In this document: piece by piece, positions 22,034 through 34,269 of the stretch | Layout: the number at the start of each line of letters is the position of its first letter | Numbering within the stretch: position 1 is the stretch's first letter | The notes under the pieces: generated by a model | The model's database searches: none | What the model saw: the letters and a program-made list of their open reading frames with translations, nothing else | What the model was told of the DNA's origin: nothing | Assembly: GCF_051020975.1 (NCBI RefSeq) | Contig: NW_027478160.1 | Coordinates: 2,626,001-2,690,000, forward strand | Direction of reading: 5' to 3' | DNA from: Osmia lignaria lignaria | Taxonomy: Eukaryota > Arthropoda > Insecta > Hymenoptera > Megachilidae | DNA: 64,000 nucleotides | Program-made: the position numbers and the translations under genes

Positions 22034-25000
22034 TGATCAGATGCGTAGTTCTCGAGATATATCAAGATATTTAAAAGTTCCGAAGCCGCACCAACATAAT
22101 ACAGATACAGAAACACCGTGGCCCCTTTCTTTGAGATAACTCTGCACTATTGCGAGCTGCAAATGCCACTTCCAGCTTAGCTGTGCAGAAGAAGAACAAC
22201 AAGAAGAAGAAATATCTGGAAATATGTCCGTCAGGCCCCTTCCCTTGAGATAAATCTGCAAATATCTCGGAAACCAAGCGAGCTTTGGCAAGATGTTAAG
22301 AGACCTTATTTGTAGAGAATTAACTTTCCTACTTTTTATATTCTACGATATTTTTTGATCAGATGCGTAGTTCTCGAGATATATCAAGATATTTAAAAGT
22401 TCCGAAGCCGCACCAACATAATAGAGATACAGAAACACCGTGGCCCCTTTCTTTGAGATAACTCTGCACTATTGCGCGCTGCAAATGCCACTTCCAGCTT
22501 AGCTGTGCAGAAGAAGAACAACAAGAAGAAGAAATATCTCGAAATATGTCCGTCAGGCCCCTTCCCTTGAGATAAATCTGCAAATATCTCGGAAACGAAG
22601 CGAGCTATGGCAAAATGTTAAGAGACCTTTTTTGTAGAGAATTAAGTTTCCTACTTTTTATGTTCTATGATATTTTTTGATCAGATGCGTAGTTCTCGAG
22701 ATATATCAAGATATTTAAAAGTTCCGAAGCCGCACCAACATAATAGAGATACAGAAACACCGTGGCCCCTTTCTTTGAGATAACTCTGCACTACTGCGAG
22801 CTGCAAATGCCACTTCCAGCTTAGCTGTGCAGAAGAAGAACAACAAGAAGAAGAAATATCTCGAAATATGTCCGTCAGGACCCTTCCCTTGAGATAAATC
22901 TGCAAATATCTCGGAAACGAAGCGAGCTATTGCAAAACGTTAAGAGACCTTTTTTGTAGAGAATTAAGTTTCCTACTTTATATGTTCTATGATATTTTTT
23001 GATCAGATGCGTAGTTCTCGAGATATATCAAGATATTTAAAAGCTCCGAAGCTGCACCAACATAATAGAGGTACAGAAACACCGTGGCCCCTTTCTTTGA
23101 GATAACTCTGCACTATTGCGAGCTGCAAATGCCACTTCCAGCTTAGCTGTGCAGAAGAAGAACAACAAGAATAAGAAATATTTCGAAATATGTCCGTCAG
23201 GCCCCTTCCCTTGAGATAAATCTGCAAATATCTCGGAAACGAAGCGAGCTACGGCAAAATGTTAAGCGACCTTTTTTGTAGAAAATTAGGTTTCCTACTT
23301 TTTATGTTCTATGATATTTTTTGATCAGATGCGTGGTTCTCGAGATATATCCAGATATTTAAAAGTTCCGAAGCGGCACCAACATAATAGAGATACAGAA
23401 ACACCGTGGCCCCTTTCTTTGAGGTAACTCTGCACTATTGCGAGCTGCAAATGCCACTTCCAGCTTAGCTGTGCAGAAGAAGAACAACAAGAAGAAGAAA
23501 TATCTCGAAATATGTCCGTCAGGCCCCTTCCCTTGAGATAAATCTGCAAATATCTCGGAAACGAAGCGAGCTATGGCAAAATGTTAAGAGACCTTTTTTG
23601 TAGAGAATTAAGTTTCCTACTTTTTATGTTCTATGATATTTTTTGATCAGATGCGTAGTTCTCGAGATATATCAAGATATTTAAAAGTTCCGAAGCCGCA
23701 CCAACATAATAGAGATACAGAAACACCGTGGCCCCTTTCTTTGAGATAACTCTGCACTACTGCGAGCTGCAAATGCCACTTCCAGCTTAGCTGTGCAGAA
23801 GAAGAACAACAAGAAGAAGAAATATCTCGAAATATGTCCGTCAGGCCCCTTCCCTTGAGATAAATCTGTAAATATCTCGGAAACGAAGCGAGCTATGGCA
23901 AAATGTTAAGAGACCTTTTTTGTAGAGAATTAAGTTTCCTACTTTTTATGTTCTATGATATTTTTTGATCAGATGCGTAGTTCTCGAGATATATCAAGAT
24001 ATTTAAAAGTTCCGAAGCCGCACCAACATAATAGAGATACAGAAACAACGTGGCCCCTTTCTTTGAGATAACTCTGCACTATTGCGCGCTGCAAATGCCA
24101 CTTCCAGCTTAGCTGTGCAGAAGAAGAACAACAAGAAGAAGAAATATCTCGAAATATGTCCGTCAGGCCCCTTCCCTTGAGATAAATCTGCAAATATCTC
24201 GGAAACGAAGCGAGCTATGGCAAAATGTTAAGAGACCTTTTTTGTAGAGAATTAAGTTTCCTACTTTTTATGTTCTATGATATTTTTTGATCAGATGCGT
24301 AGTTCTCGAGATATATCAAGATATTTAAAAGTTCCGAAGCCGCACCAACATAATAGAGATACAGAAACACCGTGGCCCCTTTCTTTGAGATAACTCTGCA
24401 CTATTGCGCGCTGCAAATGCCACTTCCAGCTTAGCTGTGCAGAAGAAGAACAACAAGAAGAAGAAATATCTCGAAATATGTCCGTCAGGCCCCTTCCCTT
24501 GAGATAAATCTGCAAATATCTCGGAAACGAAGCGAGCTATGGCAAAATGTTAAGAGACCTTTTTTGTAGAGAATTAAGTTTCCTACTTTTTATGTTCTAT
24601 GATATTTTTTGATCAGATGCGTAGTTCTCGAGATATAGCAAGATATTTAAAAGTTCCGAAGCCGCACCAACATAATAGAGATACAGAAACACCGTGGCCC
24701 CTTTCTTTGAGATAACTCTGCACGATTGCGAGCTGGAAATGCCACTTCCAGTTTAGCTGTGCAGAAGAAGAACAACAAGAAGAAGAAATATCTCGAAATA
24801 TGTCCATCAGGTCCCTTCCCTTGAGATAAATCTGCAAATATCTCGGAAACGAAGCGAGCTATGGCAAAATGTTAGGAGACCTTTTTTGTAGAGAATTATG
24901 TTTCCTACAATTTATGTTCTATGATATTTTTTGATCAGAAGCGTAGTTTTCGAGATATATCGAGATATTTAAAAGCTCCGAAGCTGCACCAACATAATAG

Positions 25001-25253
25001 AGGTACAGAAACACCGTGGCCCCTTTCTTTGAGATAACTCTGCACTATTGCGAGCTGCAAATGCCACTTCCAGCTTAGCTGTGCAGAAGAAGAACAACAA
25101 GAATAAGAAATATTTCGAAATATGTCCGTCAGGCCCCTTCCCTTGAGATAAATCTGCAAATATCTCGGAAACGAAGCGAGCTACGGCAAAATGTTAAGCG
25201 ACCTTTTTTGTAGAAAATTAGGTTTCCTACTTTTTATGTTCTATGATATTTTT
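22034..25253. repeat. 10-monomer derivative of the 13-mer unit (cycle 5)
   Basis: The order is A (22034), B (22356), C/E fusion (22678), F (23000), G (23322), H (23644), I (23966), J (24288), K (24610), E/F fusion (24932). The C/E copy has CACTACTGCG from C, then GGACCC and ATTGCAAAACG from E. The 24932 copy starts as E (TTTTCGAGATATATCG) and becomes F at AAAAGCTCCGAAGC. Losing C-D-E to C/E (two fewer) and E-F to E/F (one fewer) turns 13 into 10. Confidence 0.88.
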
Positions 25254-26863
25254 TGATCAGATGCGTAGTTCTCGAGATATATCAAGATATTTAAAAGTTC
25301 CGAAGCCGCACCAACATAATACAGATACAGAAACACCGTGGCCCCTTTCTTTGAGATAACTCTGCACTATTGCGAGCTGCAAATGCCACTTCCAGCTTAG
25401 CTGTGCAGAAGAAGAACAACAAGAAGAAGAAATATCTGGAAATATGTCCGTCAGGCCCCTTCCCTTGAGATATATCTGCAAATATCTCGGAAACCAAGCG
25501 AGCTTTGGCAAGATGTTAAGAGACCTTATTTGTAGAGAATTAAGTTTCCTACTTTTTATGTTCTACGATATTTTTTGATCAGATGCGTAGTTCTCGAGAT
25601 ATATCAAGATATTTAAAAGTTCCGAAGCCGCACCAACATAATAGAGATACAGAAACACCGTGGCCCCTTTCTTTGAGATAACTCTGCACTATTGCGCGCT
25701 GCAAATGCCACTTCCAGCTTAGCTGTGCAGAAGAAGAACAACAAGAAGAAGAAATATCTCGAAATATGTCCGTCAGGCCCCTTCCCTTGAGATAAATCTG
25801 CAAATATCTCGGAAACGAAGCGAGCTATGGCAAAATGTTAAGAGACCTTTTTTGTAGAGAATTAAGTTTCCTACTTTTTATGTTCTATGATATTTTTTGA
25901 TCAGATGCGTAGTTCTCGAGATATATCAAGATATTTAAAAGTTCCGAAGCCGCACCAACATAATAGAGATACAGAAACACCGTGGCCCCTTTCTTTGAGA
26001 TAACTCTGCACTACTGCGAGCTGCAAATGCCACTTCCAGCTTAGCTGTGCAGAAGAAGAACAACAAGAAGAAGAAATATCTCGAAATATGTCCGTCAGGC
26101 CCCTTCCCTTGAGATAAATCTGCAAATATCTCGGAAACGAAGCCAGCTATGGCAAAATGTTAAGACACCTTTTTTGTAGAGAATTAAGTTTCCTACTTTT
26201 TATGTTCTATGATATTTTTTGATCAGATGCGTAGTTCTCGAGATATATCCAGATATTTAAAAGTTCCGAAGCGGCACCAACATAATAGAGATACAGAAAC
26301 ACCGTGGCCCCTTTCTTTGAGGTAACTCTGCACTATTGCGAGCTGCAAATGCCACTTCCAGCTTAGCTGTGCAGAAGAAGAACAACAAGAACAAGTAATA
26401 TCTCGAAATATGTCCGTCAGGCCCCTTCCCTTGAGATAAATCTGCAAATATCTCGGAAACGAAGCGAGCTATGGCAAAATGTTAAGAGACCTTTTTTGTA
26501 GAGAATTATGTTTCCTACAATTTACGTTCTATGATATTTTTTGATCAGAAGCGTAGTTTTCGAGATATATCGAGATATTTAAAAGTTCCGAAGCCGCACC
26601 AACATAATAGAGATACGGAAACACCGTGACCCCTTTCTTTGGGATAACTCTGCACTATTGCGAGCTGGAAATGCCACTTCCAGTTTAGCTGTGCAGAAGA
26701 AGAACAACAAGAAGAAGAAATATCTCGAAATATGTCCGTCAGGACCCTTCCCTTGAGATAAATCTGCAAATATCTCGGAAACGAAGCGAGCTATTGCAAA
26801 ACGTTAAGAGACCTTTTTTGTAGAGAATTAAGTTTCCTACTTTTTATGTTCTATGATATTTTT
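25254..26863. repeat. Start of a further 13-mer cycle, A B C D E (cycle 6, interrupted)
   Basis: A (25254), B (25576), C (25898), D (26220) and E (26542) follow the order of cycle 2. The expected F is absent. At 26864 the array switches to C-like and ATCTGG-type copies that resemble the left end of the window. The A copy has a private GAGATATATCTGC and lacks the TAACTTTCC variant of other A tails. Confidence 0.85.
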
Positions 26864-29761
26864 TGATCAGATGCGTAGTTCTCGAGATATATCAAGATAT
26901 TTAAAAGTTCCGAAGCCGCACCAACATAATAGAGATACAGAAACACCGTGGCCCCTTTCTTTGAGATAACTCTGCACTACTGCGAGCTGCAAATGCCACT
27001 TCCAGCTTAGCTGTGCAGAAGAAGAACAACAAGAAGAAGAAATATCTGGAAATATGTCCGTCAGGCCCCTTCCCTTGTGATAAATCTGCAAATATCTCGG
27101 AAACGAAGCGAGCTATGGCAAAATGTTAAGAGACCTTATTTGTAGAGAATTAAGTTTCCTACTTTTTATGTTCTACGATATTTTTTGATCAGATGCGTAG
27201 TTCTCGAGATATATCAAGATATTTAAAAGTTCCGAAGCCGCACCAACATAATAGAGATACAGAAACACCGTGGCCCCTTTCTTTGAGATAACTCTGCACT
27301 ATTGCGAGCTGCAAATGCCACTTCCAGCTTAGCTGTGCAGAAGAAGAACAACAAGAAGAAGAAATATCTGGAAATATGTCCGTCAGGCCCCTTCCCTTGA
27401 GATAAATCTGCAAATATCTCGGAAACGAAGCGAGCTATGGCAAAATGTTAAGAGACCTTTTTTGTAGAGAATTAAGTTTCCTACTTTTTATGTTCTATGA
27501 TATTTTTTGATCAGATGCGTAGTTCTCGAGATATATCAAGATATTTAAAAGCTCCGAAGCTGCACCAACATAATAGAGGTACAGAAACACCGTGGCCCCT
27601 TTCTTTGAGATAACTCTGCACTATTGCGAGCTGCAAATGCCACTTCCAGCTTAGCTGTGCAGAAGAAGAACAACAAGAATAAGAAATATTTCGAAATATG
27701 TCCGTCAGGCCCCTTCCCTTGAGATAAATCTGCAAATATCTCGGAAACAAAGCGAGCTACGGCAAAATGTTAAGAGATCTTTTTTGTAGAAAATTAGGTT
27801 TCCTACTTTTTATGTTCTATGATATTTTTTGATCAGATGCGTAGTTCTCGAGATATATCAAGATATTTAAAAGTTCCGAAGCCGCACCAACATAATAGAG
27901 ATACAGAAACACCGTGGCCCCTTTCTTTGCGATAACTCTGCACTATTGCGAGCTGCAAATGCCACTTCCAGCTTAGCTGTGCAGAAGAAGAACAACAAGA
28001 AGAAGAAATATCTCGAAATATGTCCGTCAGGCCCCTTCCCTTGAGATAAATCTGTAAATATCTCGGAAACGAAGCGAGCTATGGCAAAATGTTAAGAGAC
28101 CTTTTTTGTAGAGAATTAAGTTTCCTACTTTTTATGTTCTATGATATTTTTCGATCAGAGGCGTAGTTTTCGAGATATATCAAGATATTTAAAAGTTCCG
28201 AAGCCGCACCAACATAATAGAGATACAGAAACACCGTGGCCCCTCTCTTTGAGATAACTCTGCACGATTGCGAGCAGGAAATGCCACTTCCAGTTTAGCT
28301 GTGCAGAAGAAGAACAACAAGAAGAAGAAATATCTCGAAATATGTCCGTCAGGACCCTTCCCTTGAGATAAATCTGCAAATATCTCGGAAACGAAGCGAG
28401 CTATGGCAAAATGTTAAGAGACCTTTTTTGTAGAGAATTATGTTTCCTACAATTTAGGTTCTCTGATATTTTTTGATCAGAAGCGTAGTTTTCGAGATAT
28501 ATCGAGATATTTAAAAGTTCCGAAGCCGCACCAACATAATAGAGATACAGAAACACCGTGGCCCCTTTCTTTGAGATAACTCTGCACTATTGCGACCTGC
28601 AAATGCCACTTCCAGCTTAGCTGTGCAGAAGAGGAACAACAAGAAGAAGAAATATCTCGGAATATGTCCGTCAGGCCCCTTCCCTTGAGATAAATCTGCA
28701 AATATCTCGGAAACGAAGCGAGCTATTGCAAAATGTTAAGAGACCTTTTTTGTAGAGAATTAAGTTTCCTACTTTTTATGTTCTATGATATTTTTTGATC
28801 AGATGCGTAGTTCTCGAGATATAGCAAGATATTTAAAAGTTCCGAAGCCGCACCAACATAATAGAGATACAGAAACACCGTGGCCCCTTTCTTTGAGACA
28901 ACTCTGCACGATTGCGAGCTGGAAATGCCACTTCCAGTTTAGCTGTGCAGAAGAAGAACAACAAGAAGAAGAAATATCTCGGAATATGTCCGTCAGGACC
29001 CTTCCCTTGAGATAAATCTGCAAATATCTCGGAAACGAAGCGAGCTATTGCAAAACGTTAAGAGACCTTTTTTGTAGAGAATTAAGTTTCCTACTTTATA
29101 TGTTCTATGATATTTTTTGATCAGATGCGTAGTTCTCGAGATATATCAAGATATTTAAAAGCTCCGAAGCTGCACCAACATAATAGAGGTACAGAAACAC
29201 CGTGGCCCCTTTCTTTGAGATAACTCTGCACTATTGCGAGCTGCAAATGCCACTTCCAGCTTAGCTGTGCAGAAGAAGAACAACAAGAATAAGAAATATT
29301 TCGAAATATGTCCGTCAGGCCCCTTCCCTTGAGATAAATCTGCAAATATCTCGGAAACGAAGCGAGCTACGGCAAAATGTTAAGCGACCTTTTTTGTAGA
29401 AAATTAGGTTTCCTACTTTTTATGTTCTATGATATTTTTTGATCAGATGCGTAGTTCTCGAGATATATCAAGATATTTAAAAGTTCCGAAGCCGCACCAA
29501 CATAATAGAGATACAGAAACACCGTGGCCCCTTTCTTTGAGATAACTCTGCACTATTGCGCGCTGCAAATGCCACTTCCAGTTTAGCTGTGCAGAAGAAG
29601 AACAACAAGAAGAAGAAATATCTCGAAATATGTCCGTCAGGACCCTTCCCTTGAGATAAATCTGCAAATATCTCGGAAACGAAGCGAGCTATTGCAAAAC
29701 GTTAAGAGACCTTTTTTGTAGAGAATTAAGTTTCCTACTTTATATGTTCTATGATATTTTT
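26864..29761. repeat. Transition zone reusing left-end monomer types
   Basis: Nine monomers. 26864 and 27186 are ATCTGGAAATATG copies, 27508 an F-like copy with AAACAAAGCG, and 27830 an X copy (TTTGCGATAAC, CTGTAAAT). 28152 is a CGATCAGAGG copy with GAGCAGGAAATG like 5291, 28474 has TTGCGACCTGC, 28796 is K/E-like, 29118 is F and 29440 an A/B-to-E mosaic before the next F. The F-like to X order matches 11409-12052. The ATCTGG/F-like/CGATCA order matches 4647-5612, apart from the extra X copy. The zone joins the 13-mer region to the 6-mer region. Confidence 0.75.
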
Positions 29762-31693
29762 TGATCAGATGCGTAGTTCTCGAGATATATCAAGATATTT
29801 AAAAGCTCCGAAGCTGCACCAACATAATAGAGGTACAGAAACACCGTGGCCCCTTTCTTTGAGATAACTCTGCACTATTGCGAGCTGCAAATGCCACTTC
29901 CAGCTTAGCTGTGCAGAAGAAGAACAACAAGAATAAGAAATATTTCGAAATATGTCCGTCAGGCCCCTTCCCTTGAGATAAATCTGCAAATATCTCGGAA
30001 ACGAAGCGAGCTACGGCAAAATGTTAAGCGACCTTTTTTGTAGAAAATTAGGTTTCCTACTTTTTATGTTCTATGATATTTTTTGATCAGATGCGTGGTT
30101 CTCGAGATATATCCAGATATTTAAAAGTTCCGAAGCGGCACCAACATAATACAGATACAGAAACACCGTGGCCCCTTTCTTTGAGGTAACTCTGCACTAT
30201 TGCGAGCTGCAAATGCCACTTCCAGCTTAGCTGTGCAGAAGAAGAACAACAAGAAGATGAAATATCTCGAAATATGTCCGTCAGGCCCCTTCCCTTGAGA
30301 TAAATCTGCAAATATCTCGGAAACGAAGCGAGCTATGGCAAAATGTTAAGAGACCTCTTTTGTAGAGAATTAAGTTTCCTACTTTTTATGTTCTATGATA
30401 TTTTTTGATCAGATGCGTAGTTCTCGAGATATATCAAGATATTTAAAAGTTCCGAAGCCGCACCAACATAATAGAGATACAGAAACACCGTGGCCCCTTT
30501 CTTTGAGATAACTCTGCACTACTGCGAGCTGCAAATGCCACTTCCAGCTTAGCTGTGCAGAAGAAGAACAACAAGAAGAAGAAATATCTCGAAATATGTC
30601 CGTCAGGCCCCTTCCCTTGTGATAAATCTGCAAATATCTCGGAAACGAAGCGAGCTATGGCAAAATGTTAAGACACCTTTTTTGTAGAGAATTAAGTTTC
30701 CTACTTTTTATGTTCTATGATATTTTTTGATCAGATGCGTAGTTCTCGAGATATATCCAGATATTTAAAAGTTCCGAAGCGGCACCAACATAATAGAGAT
30801 ACAGAAACACCGTGGCCCCTTTCTTTGAGGTAACTCTGCACTATTGCGAGCTGCAAATGCCACTTCCAGCTTAGCTGTGCAGAAGAAGAACAACAAGAAG
30901 AAGAAATATCTCGAAATATGTCCGTCAAGCCCCTTCCCTTGAGATAAATCTGCAAATATCTCGGAAACCAAGCGAGCTATGGCAAAATGTTAAGAGACCT
31001 TATTTGTAGAGAATTAAGTTTCCTACTTTTTATGTTCTAGGATATTTTTTGATCAGATGCGTAGTTCTCGAGATATATCGAGATATTTAAAAGTTCCGAA
31101 GCCGCACCAACATAATAGAGATACAGAAACACCGTGGCCCCTTTCTTTGAGATAACTCTGCACTATTGCGACCTGCAAATGCCACTTCCAGCTTAGCTGT
31201 GCAGAAGAGGAACAACAAGAAGAAGAAATATCTAGGAATATGTCCGTCAGGCCCCTTCCCTTGAGATAAATCTGCAAATATCTCGGAAACGAAGCGAGCT
31301 ATGGCAAAATGTTAAGAGACCTTTTTTGTAGAGAATTATGTTTCCTACAATTTATGTTCTATGATATTTTTTGATCAGAAGCGTAGTTTTCGAGATATAT
31401 CGAGATATTTAAAAGTTCCGAAGCCGCACCAACATAATAGAGATACAGAAACACCGTGGCCCCTTTCTTTGAGATAACTCTGCACGATTGCGAGCTGGAA
31501 ATGCCACTTCCAGTTTAGCTGTGCAGAAGAAGAACAACAAGAAGAAGAAATATCTCGAAATATGTCCGTCAGGACCCTTCCCTTGAGATAAATCTGCAAA
31601 TATCTCGGAAACGAAGCGAGCTATTGCAAAACGTTAAGAGACCTTTTTTGTAGAGAATTAAGTTTCCTACTTTATATGTTCTATGATATTTTT
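29762..31693. repeat. 6-monomer higher-order unit, copy 1 (1932 bp)
   Basis: The order is F (29762), G-like (30084), C-like with CTTGTGATAAATC (30406), D-like with GTCAAGCCCC (30728), P with TATCTAGGAATATG (31050), and E-like (31372). Private variants GTCAAGCCCC, TTCTAGGATATT and TATCTAGGAATATG recur exactly 1932 bp later. The copy has its own AAGAAGATG at about 30252. Confidence 0.9.
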
Positions 31694-33625
31694 TGATCAG
31701 ATGCGTAGTTCTCGAGATATATCAAGATATTTAAAAGCTCCGAAGCTGCACCAACATAATAGAGGTACAGAAACACCGTGGCCCCTTTCTTTGAGATAAC
31801 TCTGCACTATTGCGAGCTGCAAATGCCACTTCCAGCTTAGCTGTGCAGAAGAAGAACAACAAGAATAAGAAATATTTCGAAATATGTCCGTCAGGCCCCT
31901 TCCCTTGAGATAAATCTGCAAATATCTCGGAAACGAAGCGAGCTACGGCAAAATGTTAAGCGACCTTTTTTGTAGAAAATTAGGTTTCCTACTTTTTATG
32001 TTCTATGATATTTTTTGATCAGATGCGTGGTTCTCGAGATATATCCAGATATTTAAAAGTTCCGAAGCGGCACCAACATAATACAGATACAGAAACACCG
32101 TGGCCCCTTTCTTTGAGGTAACTCTGCACTATTGCGAGCTGCAAATGCCACTTCCAGCTTAGCTGTGCAGAAGAAGAACAACAAGAAGAAGAAATATCTC
32201 GAAATATGTCCGTCAGGCCCCTTCCCTTGAGATAAATCTGCAAATATCTCGGAAACGAAGCGAGCTATGGCAAAATGTTAAGAGACCTTTTTTGTAGAGA
32301 ATTAAGTTTCCTACTTTTTATGTTCTATGATATTTTTTGATCAGATGCGTAGTTCTCGAGATATATCAAGATATTTAAAAGTTCCGAAGCCGCACCAACA
32401 TAATAGAGATACAGAAACACCGTGGCCCCTTTCTTTGAGATAACTCTGCACTACTGCGAGCTGCAAATGCCACTTCCAGCTTAGCTGTGCAGAAGAAGAA
32501 CAACAAGAAGAAGAAATATCTCGAAATATGTCCGTCAGGCCCCTTCCCTTGTGATAAATCTGCAAATATCTCGGAAACGAAGCGAGCTATGGCAAAATGT
32601 TAAGACACCTTTTTTGTAGAGAATTAAGTTTCCTACTTTTTATGTTCTATGATATTTTTTGATCAGATGCGTAGTTCTCGAGATATATCCAGATATTTAA
32701 AAGTTCCGAAGCGGCACCAACATAATAGAGATACAGAAACACCGTGGCCCCTTTCTTTGAGGTAACTCTGCACTATTGCGAGCTGCAAATGCCACTTCCA
32801 GCTTAGCTGTGCAGAAGAAGAACAACAAGAAGAAGAAATATCTCGAAATATGTCCGTCAAGCCCCTTCCCTTGAGATAAATCTGCAAATATCTCGGAAAC
32901 CAAGCGAGCTATGGCAAAATGTTAAGAGACCTTATTTGTAGAGAATTAAGTTTCCTACTTTTTATGTTCTAGGATATTTTTTGATCAGATGCGTAGTTCT
33001 CGAGATATATCGAGATATTTAAAAGTTCCGAAGCCGCACCAACATAATAGAGATACAGAAACACCGTGGCCCCTTTCTTTGAGATAACTCTGCACTATTG
33101 CGACCTGCAAATGCCACTTCCAGCTTAGCTGTGCAGAAGAGGAACAACAAGAAGAAGAAATATCTAGGAATATGTCCGTCAGGCCCCTTCCCTTGAGATA
33201 AATCTGCAAATATCTCGGAAACGAAGCGAGCTATGGCAAAATGTTAAGAGACCTTTTTTGTAGAGAATTATGTTTCCTACAATTTATGTTCTATGATATT
33301 TTTTGATCAGAAGCGTAGTTTTCGAGATATATCGAGATATTTAAAAGTTCCGAAGCCGCACCAACATAATAGAGATACAGAAACATCGTGGCCCCTTTCT
33401 TTGGGATAACTCTGCACTATTGCGAGCTGGAAATGCCACTTCCAGTTTAGCTGTGCAGAAGAAGAACAACAAGAAGAAGAAATATCTCGAAATATGTCCG
33501 TCAGGCCCCTTCCCTTGTGATAAATCTGCAAATATCTCGGAAACGGAGCGAGCTATGGCAAAATGTTAAGACACCTTTTTTGTAGAGAATTAAGTTTCCT
33601 ACTTTTTATGTTCTATGATATTTTT
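31694..33625. repeat. 6-monomer higher-order unit, copy 2 (last monomer mosaic)
   Basis: F (31694), G-like (32016), C-like (32338), D-like (32660) and P (32982) repeat the first unit with the same private variants. The sixth monomer (33304) starts as E (AGAAGCGTAGTTTTCG, TTTGGGATAAC) but ends as the C-like type (CTTGTGATAAATC, AAGACACC). It thereby jumps forward in the order, so a D-like copy follows at 33626 instead of F. Confidence 0.88.
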
Positions 33626-34269
33626 TGATCAGATGCGTAGTTCTCGAGATATATCCAGATATTTAAAAGTTCCGAAGCGGCACCAACATAATAGAGATAC
33701 AGAAACACCGTGGCCCCTTTCTTTGAGGTAACTCTGCACTATTGCGAGCTGCAAATGCCACTTCCAGCTTAGCTGTGCAGAAGAAGAACAACAAGAAGAA
33801 GAAATATCTCGAAATATGTCCCTCAGGCCCCTTCCCTTGAGATATATCTGCAAATATCTCGGAAACCAAGCGAGCTATGGCAAAATGTTAAGAGACCTTA
33901 TTTGTAGAGAATTAAGTTTCCTACTTTTTATGTTCTATGATATTTTTTGACCAGATGCGTAGTTCTCGAGATATATCAAGATATTTAAAAGTTCCGAAGC
34001 CGCACTAACATAATAGAGATACAGAAACACCGTGGTCCCTTTCTTTGAGATAACTCTGCACTATTGCGCGCTGCAAATGCCACTTCCAGCTTAGCTGTGC
34101 AGAAGAAGAACAACAAGAAGAAGAAATATCTCGAAATATGTCCGTCAGGCCCCTTCCCTTGAGATAAATCTGCAAATATCTCGGAAACGAAGCGAGCTAT
34201 GGCAAAATGTTAAGAGACCTTTTTTGTAGAGAATTAAGTTTCCTACTTTTTATGTTCTATGATATTTTT
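33626..34269. repeat. Linker monomers D-like and B-like
   Basis: 33626 is D-like with GTCCCTCAGG. 33948 is B-like (TTGCGCGCTGC) with GACCAG in place of GATCAG and a private CGCACTAAC. They connect the 6-mer block to the 7-mer block. Confidence 0.8.

Noticed and set aside
28785..29015. Forward ATG frame of 76 codons
   Set aside because: It exists only because GATAAC became GACAAC in one monomer; sibling copies stop there. No promoter, homology or conservation supports a gene.
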